Source: Hyphomicrobiales bacterium
GTDB lineage: Bacteria > Pseudomonadota > Alphaproteobacteria > Rhizobiales > Beijerinckiaceae
Assembly: GCA_900473415.1 (NCBI GenBank)
Contig: UCLR01000008.1
Span: 62,001 to 126,000, forward strand
Direction of reading: 5' to 3'
Length of the DNA: 64,000 nucleotides
A program made the position numbers and the translations under genes. Below, piece after piece: positions 29,683 to 36,965 of this stretch. The notes beneath the pieces are model-generated. The model was not told the DNA's origin. It ran no database searches and saw only the letters and a list, made by a program, of their open reading frames with translations. Numbering within the stretch: position 1 is the first letter of the stretch; each line of letters starts with the position of its first letter.

Positions 29683-30744
29683 TCAGGGCTTGAAGACGAA
29701 GCCGGGCCCGATCGCGACATCGGCCGGGATCGGCGGCAGGTCGCTGAACAGGCCGGGATTTTCCGCCATCACCTTGACGATGTGCTTCGGCTCGAAGTGC
29801 TTGTTGACGTCGAAGGTCTCCTTGATGAAGCCGAGGCGATGCAGCCGCTCCTGCGCCGCCCAGAGCGCCCGGAAGTTATTGGCCGAGAGGCGCCGGTCGG
29901 CCTGCTGGATGTTGAACTCCATCGAGGCCTCGGCGACGTCCTGCTTCAGACCCGGAATCCAGCGCGTCGCCACCTGGGCGGCCCGCTTCGGCTCCTTGCG
30001 CATCCACTGGTCGCCCTCGGAGAGTGCCGCCAGGAATTTCTCGATGGTCGGGCCATTGGCCGCCACCCAGGAGCGCGCGCCGACATTGTAGCCGACATAG
30101 GCGATGACGCCGCCGCCGCGCACGATCTCGACCGCCCCGGGCACGTCCTTCAGCGCCACGACCGGCCAGGGATCCCAACCGACGAAGGCGTCGATACCCT
30201 TGGCGAGCAGCGCCACGGTCATGTCCGGCGGCGGCGTGTTGACGAGGGTGACGTCGTTGGGGGTGAGCCCACCCTTCTCGATCAGGGCGAGGATGTAGAG
30301 GTGGTTGATCGTGCCGAAGGAGGCGGCGATCTTCTTGCCCTTCAGGCTCGCGAGATCGCCCTTGGCGATGCCGGAATCCGCACGCGCGATCAGCGCCATG
30401 GTCGCGTCCGAGCCGCGGGTGGTGGCGTTGCCCGAATAGTTGGCGAGCGCGACGAGATCCATGCCGCGCAGCACGGCACCGATCATCGGCACACCGACCT
30501 GGACGATGTTGCTTTCACCCGCCTGCAGCGCGTTCAGCGCATCGACGCCCGTGGCGTAGGGCCGGGCAATGTCGACATCGAGACCCCATTTCTCGAAGAA
30601 ACCGCGCTCCAGCGCGATCGGGAGGCCGATCTGGTCGATGCCGGTGACCATGCCGGCTTTCAGTTTCACCAGATTCTGCGCACGCGCGATGTTTGGTGCT
30701 GTGAGCGCCGCGCCCGCGGCCAGGACTGCCCTGCGTGTGATCAT
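29683..30744 (-). CDS. NitT/TauT-type ABC transporter substrate-binding protein
   Basis: A 353-residue exported protein. The N-terminus has a Tat-like or short Sec signal (MITRRAVLAAGAALTAPNIA, cleavage near ARAQ) and then an SsuA/THI5-like binding domain: GLPIALERGFFEKWGLDVDI, ALQAGESNIVQVG, GKKIAASFGTINHLY and DAFVGWDPWPVVAL. Relatives bind nitrate, sulfonates, taurine or pyrimidine precursors; the ligand is not clear. It is the last gene of a five-gene operon (two permeases, ATPase, small membrane protein, binding protein). GGGAGG lies 7 bp before the ATG at 30744. Confidence 0.92.
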   Translation of the reverse strand: MITRRAVLAAGAALTAPNIARAQNLVKLKAGMVTGIDQIGLPIALERGFFEKWGLDVDIARPYATGVDALNALQAGESNIVQVGVPMIGAVLRGMDLVALANYSGNATTRGSDATMALIARADSGIAKGDLASLKGKKIAASFGTINHLYILALIEKGGLTPNDVTLVNTPPPDMTVALLAKGIDAFVGWDPWPVVALKDVPGAVEIVRGGGVIAYVGYNVGARSWVAANGPTIEKFLAALSEGDQWMRKEPKRAAQVATRWIPGLKQDVAEASMEFNIQQADRRLSANNFRALWAAQERLHRLGFIKETFDVNKHFEPKHIVKVMAENPGLFSDLPPIPADVAIGPGFVFKP

Positions 30745-30746
30745 TC

Positions 30747-31076
30747 TTATCCTCCCTGTTGCAAAGGCTCGACCCGCTTGACCCAGTAGTAGCGGGCGAT
30801 TGCGCTGAGCTCGTTCTTCTCGACGTTGCGCAATTCGACTGTGTTGCCGTCCGTGCCCGAGACGCGGCCGTAGCGCTGGAAGGTCAGCACATGGAAGCGC
30901 TCGGGCTCGAAGGGCAGCGTGATCAGGGCGTTGACGCGCTGGCGGTCCGGGAAGCCCGCGGCGATCTTCGACGGCGCGACGACGAACAGCCAGGCCTTCC
31001 ACGAGGCCCAGCCGACGAGGCAGACAAGCAGGATGAGCCCTCGCCGACTGAGCAGCGCCGCGCGCAATCCGCTCAT
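30747..31076 (-). CDS. Small single-pass membrane protein in an ABC operon
   Basis: Not recognised. 109 residues: a basic start, one hydrophobic segment (GLILLVCLVGWASWKAWLFVV, residues 13-33), then a soluble domain of about 75 residues rich in beta-forming residues (ALITLPFEPERFHVLTFQRY, DGNTVELRNVEKNEL). Positive residues before the helix suggest the C-terminus is periplasmic. It overlaps the ATPase stop by 4 bp and ends 2 bp before the binding-protein start, so it is translated with the transporter. It may help the binding protein dock or modulate the permease; this is inference. Confidence 0.78.
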   Translation of the reverse strand: MSGLRAALLSRRGLILLVCLVGWASWKAWLFVVAPSKIAAGFPDRQRVNALITLPFEPERFHVLTFQRYGRVSGTDGNTVELRNVEKNELSAIARYYWVKRVEPLQQGG

Positions 31077-31831
31077 GCCGACCTCACCAGCGCGAGGACC
31101 TTGTTCGACAATTCCTTGAACGCGTCGTCCTCGACCAGCTTGTCCCAGACGCGCGGGCGCTCGATCGGCACCGGCACGTCGGCGAGCACATGGCCCTTCG
31201 AGAGCACGACGACGCGGTTGGCCAGGAAGACCGCCTCCGGCACGTCATGGGTAATGAACAGGACGGTCGGCCGGCGCTCCTCCCAGATCCGGCTGAGTTC
31301 GTCCTGCAGGGTCATGCGCGTCTGCGCGTCGACGCTGGCGAAGGGTTCGTCCATCAGCAGCACGTCGGGCTTGTTCGCGAGCGCACGCACGACGCCGACA
31401 CGCTGCTGCATGCCGCCCGAAAGCTCATTCGGATAGCGGTCCGCCGCATGGGACAAGCCCGCCATGGCGAGGTATTCGCGGGCGATCTCGTCGCGCTCGG
31501 CCTTGGGCACCCCGCGCATCTTCGGGCCGAAGCCGACATTGTCGAGCACCGTCTTCCACGGAAAAAGCGCGAAGGACTGGAAGACGACGCCGCGATCCCG
31601 CCCCGGCCCCTTGACCGGCTGGCCGCCGACCAGGATTTCGCCGCCCGAATGCGGGATGAAGCCGGCGACCATGTTCAGGATGGTGGATTTGCCGCAGCCG
31701 GAGGGGCCGACTACCGAGACGAATTCGCCCGCGGGGATGTCGAGCGAGATGTCGTGCAGCGCCGTGTGGTGGCTGCCCTCGTAGAGGTCGTAATAGGTCT
31801 TCGAGAGGTTCTGCAGGCTAAGCGTTTTCAC
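31073..31831 (-). CDS. ABC transporter ATPase, SsuB/TauB type
   Basis: A 252-residue ATPase with Walker A (VVGPSGCGKSTIL), Q-loop (VVFQSFALFPWKTVLDNV), ABC signature (ELSGGMQQRVGVVRALA), Walker B (DVLLMDEPFASVD) and His switch (LFITHDVPEAVFL). It drives the NitT/TauT-type importer formed with the two permeases upstream. The GTG start overlaps the preceding permease stop by 4 bp. Confidence 0.96.
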   Translation of the reverse strand: MKTLSLQNLSKTYYDLYEGSHHTALHDISLDIPAGEFVSVVGPSGCGKSTILNMVAGFIPHSGGEILVGGQPVKGPGRDRGVVFQSFALFPWKTVLDNVGFGPKMRGVPKAERDEIAREYLAMAGLSHAADRYPNELSGGMQQRVGVVRALANKPDVLLMDEPFASVDAQTRMTLQDELSRIWEERRPTVLFITHDVPEAVFLANRVVVLSKGHVLADVPVPIERPRVWDKLVEDDAFKELSNKVLALVRSA

Positions 31832-32631
31832 TGCGTTAGTCCCCAGCGCCGGCCGGTCGCGCGCTCGATCGGCGCGAGCACCCAGGCGTCGACAATGTAC
31901 CAGAGGATGCCGAGCACGATCATGCCCAGCACGATTTCGGTGACGGAGCCCGCCCGGCGCGCATCGAACATCATGAAGCCGATGCCGCTGGTGCCGACGA
32001 TCATCTCCGCCGCGATCAGGGCGCGCCAGCCATAGCCGAGGCCGTTGCGCAGGCCGGTGACGATGTTCGGCAGCGCGCCGGGCAGCACGACCTCGGTCAG
32101 GATGCGCCAGGGCGGCGCGCCCAGGCTCTGCGCCGCGCGGTGAAGCTCGATCTTGACCGAGCGCACGCCGAGCACGGTGTTGAAGATCACCGGGAAGATC
32201 ACGGTGTAGACGATGACGAAGGCCATCGTCGTCAGCCCGAAGCCGAACCAGATGATCAGGATCGGCAGCCAGGCGATGTCGCCGATCGCCTGGAAGAAAA
32301 GCACGACCGGCCAGAGCGCTACATAGGCCCGCCGGCTGAGGCCGATGAGCAGGCCGAGCGGAATGCCGAGTGCCATGCCGACAGCCGCGCCGGCGACGAG
32401 ACGCGAGACGCTGTCGCTGAGATATTCTGGAAGGATGCCCTTATACATCAGGGTTCCGAAATTGCGGACCACGTCCATCGGCGCGGGGAAGAAGGCCGGC
32501 GGGAACGCCCCCCAGCTCGCGACCGCCTGCCAGAGCAGCACGACCGGCACGAACGGGGTGAGTGTCTGCAGCACCGGCCATTGCCGGGAGGTCCGGACCC
32601 AGAAGGACCAGAGCGGGAGGAGAGCGTTCAT
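31828..32631 (-). CDS. NitT/TauT-type ABC transporter permease 2
   Basis: A 267-residue permease with about six helices. EAA-type loop: HRAAQSLGAPPWRILTEVVLPGALP. The C-terminal TEIVLGMIVLGILWYIVDAW is typical of SsuC/TauC proteins. It resembles the upstream permease (32631-33401) along much of its length (GLGYGWRALIAAEMI versus GLGFAWRGLIAAEMI), so the operon probably makes a heterodimeric channel from duplicated genes. The ATG at 32631 overlaps the upstream stop by one base. Confidence 0.94.
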   Translation of the reverse strand: MNALLPLWSFWVRTSRQWPVLQTLTPFVPVVLLWQAVASWGAFPPAFFPAPMDVVRNFGTLMYKGILPEYLSDSVSRLVAGAAVGMALGIPLGLLIGLSRRAYVALWPVVLFFQAIGDIAWLPILIIWFGFGLTTMAFVIVYTVIFPVIFNTVLGVRSVKIELHRAAQSLGAPPWRILTEVVLPGALPNIVTGLRNGLGYGWRALIAAEMIVGTSGIGFMMFDARRAGSVTEIVLGMIVLGILWYIVDAWVLAPIERATGRRWGLTQ

Positions 32632-33401
32632 CAGCGCACCAGCCCCCAGCGCTCGATCGTGGCGCGCTCGAAAGGCGCGAGCAGCAGGCGGTCGATCAGC
32701 AGCCAAAGCGTGCCGATGACGATCATGCCGAAGACGATGACCTCGGTCTGGTAGAAGTCGCGGGCGACGAAGAGCATGTAGCCCAGGCCGACATTGGTCG
32801 CGATCATCTCGGCAGCGATCAGCCCGCGCCAGGCGAAGCCGAGACCCGTCCGGACGCCGGTCGCGATATTGGGCAGCGCGCCCGGCAGCAGCACCTCGGT
32901 GAAGAGCGCCCAGCGCCCGGCACCCAGCGAAGCGGCGGCGTTGCGCAGCGACATCGGGATGGTCGAGACGCCGAGCAGCGTGTTGTAGACGACGATGAAG
33001 AAGACGCCGTTGAAGATGACGAAGACGATGGCGCCGAAACCATAGCCGAACCAGAGCGTCGCGATCGGGATCCAGGCGATGCCGGCCAGCACCGAGAAGA
33101 AGCGCAGCAACGGCGTCAGGAAATCCGAGACGCCCTTGCTGATGCCCATCAGGATACCGAGCGGCACCGCAACGAGCACGGCAAGCACGGTCCCCAGCAC
33201 GACGCGCCCCATGCTGGCGCCGACATGCATCAATAGCGTTCCGTTGAGGATGCTGTTGACGCCGGCCTGAACGACCGCGGGAACGCTCGGAAAGATCTGC
33301 GGGTTGACCTGGAAGACAGGAACGACGATCCCCCAGATGACGACAAGAAGAGCCAGAGGAGCGATGAACGTCATCGTCCCCAGAATACGTCTGCTGACCA
33401 T
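32631..33401 (-). CDS. NitT/TauT-type ABC transporter permease 1
   Basis: A 256-residue permease, first gene of the five-gene operon. Helices include FIAPLALLVVIWGIVVPVF near the start; the EAA-type loop is RNAAASLGAGRWALFTEVLLPGALP. The C-terminal TEVIVFGMIVIGTLWLLID matches its paralogue downstream. Substrate not predictable. Confidence 0.94.
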   Translation of the reverse strand: MVSRRILGTMTFIAPLALLVVIWGIVVPVFQVNPQIFPSVPAVVQAGVNSILNGTLLMHVGASMGRVVLGTVLAVLVAVPLGILMGISKGVSDFLTPLLRFFSVLAGIAWIPIATLWFGYGFGAIVFVIFNGVFFIVVYNTLLGVSTIPMSLRNAAASLGAGRWALFTEVLLPGALPNIATGVRTGLGFAWRGLIAAEMIATNVGLGYMLFVARDFYQTEVIVFGMIVIGTLWLLIDRLLLAPFERATIERWGLVR

Positions 33402-33622
33402 TCAACCTCCCCGATCGGCCGCGAAGGATTAAGCCGATAAGATCGGCGGCTTCCCCAAAACGCGTCTCTTGAGAGATTGACCCGGTCGAGCGGGTCAGCG
33501 GACGTCACGGCAGCGCGACGACTATAGCCAGAAAACCGCTGCGGCAAAGAAGCCATGGCGCATGGTCGCGTCGCATCGTCACATCACGATCTCGCCATGC
33601 CGAGCGGGTCGCCGACCCGTGC
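33402..33622. promoter_or_regulatory. Upstream region of the NitT/TauT operon with a short palindrome
   Basis: 221 bp that should contain the operon promoter. A palindrome GCCGAT-AAG-ATCGGC at 33433-33447 lies 32 bp before the first start and is a possible operator. No gene is seen. Confidence 0.4.
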
Positions 33623-33901
33623 CTAAGTTCCGCGCGGCCGCGGCACGCTCCGGTTGGCGAGCGCCTGCCGGAATGCCGGCAGCCATCGGGCCTTGTGGTC
33701 CGCCAGCCACTCCAGAACCCAGGCGACCTCACGCTCCCCGAAATGGGCTCTGGCCTCGCCCTCGAGCGGGCCTGGCCCGTCGAAGTTCTTCGCGGCGATG
33801 TCGGCGAAGCTGAGGCCCAGCGCATGGGCTGCGTCGGCATGGAGGACACCGACGTCGTCAAAACAGATATCGACCGCGCCCGACTGCTTTGCGAGTCTCA
33901 A
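33623..33901 (-). CDS. Possible small hypothetical protein
   Basis: Uncertain. A 92-residue open frame from a TTG start, helical and Ala-rich (HALGLSFADIAAKNFDG, VAWVLEWLADHKARWLPAFR), with no family recognised and no clear ribosome site. Base composition at third codon positions does not clearly favour this strand over the opposite one. It may be a gene remnant or a shadow in an 840-bp spacer. Confidence 0.3.
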   Translation of the reverse strand: MRLAKQSGAVDICFDDVGVLHADAAHALGLSFADIAAKNFDGPGPLEGEARAHFGEREVAWVLEWLADHKARWLPAFRQALANRSVPRPRGT

Positions 33902-34243
33902 ATCCTCAAGGGCGAGGCGACGTCGGCGCCGATGCGCCCACCGAGCCCAGCCACGCCATCGAGAACGACGAGCAGGAGCGGCGGGCAGCGGTTCCCGCTC
34001 GCCCTTTCACCGGTAGTTTCATCGCCGCTCCGGTCCAACTGCGCAAGATACCTTCCTTTCGATCGGGCGTCGCAGATGCCCTCGCCGGAGCTTGGCCCAC
34101 CTGCTCGTCGCTCGTCCTCCGCTGGAGGCACCCCCCTACGGCAACGGTCGACTAACGAAATTGACAAAGATCAATGCAACGGCGGCTGCCTCATCGATGG
34201 ATTCGACCGGGCGCGGCAACGGAAGTAACGGACGACGGCGGAT
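33902..34243. other. Spacer upstream of the universal stress protein; regulatory
   Basis: 342 bp with no convincing gene; short open frames on both strands lack starts, ribosome sites or recognisable sequence. The useful element is the FixK/FNR-type box at 34161-34174. Confidence 0.5.
34161..34174 (+). promoter_or_regulatory. FixK/FNR-type box (anaerobox)
   Basis: TTGACAAAGATCAA matches the TTGA-N6-TCAA consensus of FNR and FixK proteins. Its centre is 76 bp before the start of the universal stress protein. A class II site (centred at -41.5) would place transcription start near 34209, giving a leader of about 35 nt. This predicts induction at low oxygen, as seen for many rhizobial usp genes. 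Confidence 0.75.
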
Positions 34244-35131
34244 ATGAACGATTTTGCATTATCCTCCAGGCCCGCTGGCGAGTTGCAGCCTGTATCGGCC
34301 GGCAATCTGGACATCGCCGTCCATCTCGACGGCACCGCGGAAGACGAAGTTCGCCTGGCGCATGCGGAGGCGCTCGCAGCACGCTGCGAGGCGCGGCTGA
34401 CGGGCCTTTTCACCAACCTTCTTCCCGATCCGGGACTTTATGCGGGCGAGTTCGGAGCAACCGCGATCGGCCAGCTGACGGACGGCGCGATCCAGGAAGG
34501 CAACGTGACCGAGCTGCGCCTGCTTCAGCGCCTGGCCCGCCTCGGCTCGCCTCACGAGCTGCGGCGCATCGAGGCCGCCCCCGAGGTCCTGGAACGGGCC
34601 GTTGCCACCGAGGCGCGATGGAACGATCTCTTCGTGGCCACCTGCCCGCGCCCGAACGAGTCCCTGCGTTGGGGGCCGATGATCGAGGGGGTGTTGTTCG
34701 AGGGTGGACGCGGCCTCTACCTGGTGCCGCCGAAGGTCGGGCCGAGGGCGGCGATCCATACGGTCCTGATCGCCTGGGCCGATACGCGGCAAGGCGCCCG
34801 CGCGGTTGCCGAGGCCCTGCCGCTGATCGGGCAGGCAGAACAGGTGCATATCATCTCGGTGGCGGAAGAAGCTCACGGGCGGATGGGTGGGGCCGAGGCG
34901 CTCGCCGACATCACGGCCCATCTCGCTCGGCACGGCATCGGCGCGGCGGCAACCGTCCTGGATACCGCGGGATCGCCGGGCGAATGCCTCCTCGAGGAAG
35001 CCGACAGGATCTCCGCGGATCTCATCGTCGCCGGAGCCTACGGCCATTCGCGTTTCCGGGAATGGGTCCTCGGCGGCGTGACCGAGGAACTGCTCTCCAA
35101 CGCTCCGGTACCGCTGCTCGTCGCCCACTGA
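34244..35131 (+). CDS. Universal stress protein, two-domain
   Basis: A 295-residue cytoplasmic protein with two UspA folds. The N-terminal half is degenerate (AEALAARCEARLTGLFTNLL). The C-terminal half keeps the nucleotide-binding motif (GAYGHSRFREWVLGGVTEEL, then PVPLLVAH). Usp proteins aid survival under starvation or low oxygen. A FixK/FNR-type box upstream supports microaerobic induction, and the neighbours are globin-coupled sensors. Confidence 0.9.
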   Translation: MNDFALSSRPAGELQPVSAGNLDIAVHLDGTAEDEVRLAHAEALAARCEARLTGLFTNLLPDPGLYAGEFGATAIGQLTDGAIQEGNVTELRLLQRLARLGSPHELRRIEAAPEVLERAVATEARWNDLFVATCPRPNESLRWGPMIEGVLFEGGRGLYLVPPKVGPRAAIHTVLIAWADTRQGARAVAEALPLIGQAEQVHIISVAEEAHGRMGGAEALADITAHLARHGIGAAATVLDTAGSPGECLLEEADRISADLIVAGAYGHSRFREWVLGGVTEELLSNAPVPLLVAH

Positions 35132-35229
35132 CGCAGGCCGCGCGGTAAATCGCCGGCGCCTGCCGGACGGCCGGCTCTCCCGGCCCCGGCATTGCCATGG
35201 CGAGCCGTCCCGGACTGCGGTCATGGGCA

Positions 35230-36909
35230 TCAAGCCACGGCTGCCATGCGGTGACCGACCGGCTGCCCGATGGTCGCATTGGGGCGCGGTCCATCCACCG
35301 CGAACAGATCGACTATACGATCGAGCTCCCTCGTCTGTGCCTCGGTCTGCTCGACGGCGCTGTTGGTCTGTTCGACGAGCGCCGCATTGCTCTGGGTCGT
35401 CTCGTCGATCTGGGTCACCGCCTTGGAGACCTCGGTGATCGTGCCGGCCTGCTCCTTGCTGGCACTGGCGATCTGCTCGACGAGCGCCCTGTTCTCGCGG
35501 ATCGCGCTCAACATCTGCCCAAGTTGTTCGCCGGCTTCGGACACCAGACGAGATCCGCCTTTGACCTCAGCGCCGGACTGCTCGATCAGCAGCTTGACGT
35601 CGGCCGAGGCAGAAGCTGCCGACTGCGCCAGATTCCGGACCTCCACGGCGACGACGGCAAAGCCCTTGCCCGCCTCCCCTGCCCGGGCCGCTTCGACGGA
35701 CGCGTTCAGCGCCAGGAGATTGGTCTGGAATGCGATGTCGTCGATCAACCCGATGATGCTGGAGATCTTGGTGGCGGAGGCCGAAATGCGCCCCATCGCA
35801 TCATTGGCCTGCTCCATGACGACGGTGGCCTTCTCGGCGGTCTCGGCAACGGACCGAGCCTTTTCGTTGGCGGCCTCGGCTCGCGCGGCATTGTCTTTCA
35901 CGGTCTCGGCCAGTTGTGCGACCGCGGCGGAGGTTTCCTGGACGGTCGCGGCCTGCCACGTCGTCCTCTCCGAAAGGTCGTTGGCCCCGGAAAGCAGCTC
36001 GTGCATCGCGGTTCCGATCGAGCCGGACGCGACGCGCAGCTGGCCCATGATCTCCGAGAGCCTGGAGCCGACCGAATTGACGTCAGCCTGCAGCTTCTGG
36101 AACGCGCCGGTGAAGTTCCCCTCCATGCGTCGCGTTAGATCCGCCTGGGCAAAGGCGGAGAGAACCGTGGCCGTCTCCGACAGGCCGTCCTGGATCATCC
36201 CGACAAGGCGGTTGACACCGTCCTGCAGCGCATTGAGCTCGGCATTCGTGGTGTTCACGCAAACCCGGGCGGTGAAATCGCCTTCCTCGGCGCTCGAGAC
36301 CGCATGGCTGATCTGGCGGACGACCTCCAGGCGGTCCGCCGAGCGCTGTTCGAAATAGGTGCTGACCGCGATGTCGATGTCGACCATGATCGCCTTGAGC
36401 GCCGCCGCCAGAGCGGCACCCAATTCTTCGGCTTCGTCCTTGGCGCCCTGCGCCGAGAGACGCTTGAGCACGGCCAGGGGAGCGTTCGAGCGGCGCTCCG
36501 CGAAATAGTCGCGGATCACCCCCCGGACGAGCGTTTCCATGATGAGCCCGTAGCCGCCAACATACCACCGCGGCTCGAGACCGATCCTGGCATGGACGCC
36601 GCCGACGATATTGGCGCTCTTGAAATAGTCGTCGTCGAGCCGCCCCGAAGCGATGGCGCTCCAGTGCTTGATCTGCCGGGTCTTGGCATGCTCCGCATGC
36701 TCCGGGCCCGAAAAATGGCGCGCGACAGCTGGGACCCCTGCGATCTTGTCGTAGAAGCGGTCGAGGGCGAGCGGCAGATGCCTCTCGATCAGCGGCTTGA
36801 GACTGGCGATCCGCGCGAGCGAAGCCGCATCGAGTTCGATGAAGTCGAGACGGGTCGTAATATCGGAAGCGCCGTTCGCGGCGTCCGTGGACTTGGACAT
36901 GGTCGTCAC
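35230..36909 (-). CDS. Globin-coupled methyl-accepting chemotaxis protein (HemAT-like)
   Basis: About 559 residues with no transmembrane segment, so a soluble receptor. An N-terminal protoglobin sensor (about residues 20-180) contains the proximal heme His106 in [20 protein letters not shown] short HAMP-like linker follows ([20 protein letters not shown]), then the chemoreceptor signalling domain with hairpin tip [20 protein letters not shown]. The ligand is probably oxygen, possibly NO or CO. The GTG at 36909 was chosen because AAGGAG lies 9 bp upstream; an ATG at 36900 is 18 bp from it. It follows the GGDEF-EAL gene by 56 bp on the same strand. Confidence 0.93.
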   Translation of the reverse strand: MTTMSKSTDAANGASDITTRLDFIELDAASLARIASLKPLIERHLPLALDRFYDKIAGVPAVARHFSGPEHAEHAKTRQIKHWSAIASGRLDDDYFKSANIVGGVHARIGLEPRWYVGGYGLIMETLVRGVIRDYFAERRSNAPLAVLKRLSAQGAKDEAEELGAALAAALKAIMVDIDIAVSTYFEQRSADRLEVVRQISHAVSSAEEGDFTARVCVNTTNAELNALQDGVNRLVGMIQDGLSETATVLSAFAQADLTRRMEGNFTGAFQKLQADVNSVGSRLSEIMGQLRVASGSIGTAMHELLSGANDLSERTTWQAATVQETSAAVAQLAETVKDNAARAEAANEKARSVAETAEKATVVMEQANDAMGRISASATKISSIIGLIDDIAFQTNLLALNASVEAARAGEAGKGFAVVAVEVRNLAQSAASASADVKLLIEQSGAEVKGGSRLVSEAGEQLGQMLSAIRENRALVEQIASASKEQAGTITEVSKAVTQIDETTQSNAALVEQTNSAVEQTEAQTRELDRIVDLFAVDGPRPNATIGQPVGHRMAAVA

Positions 36910-36965
36910 GTTGCGTTTCTCCTTAGAATCTGGACCCGCTGAAACGCGCACTCACCTCCGGCGCA

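Noticed and set aside
33898..34167. Minus-strand 89-codon frame before the universal stress gene
   Set aside because: No family, no ribosome site, and it covers the FixK box region; probably non-coding.
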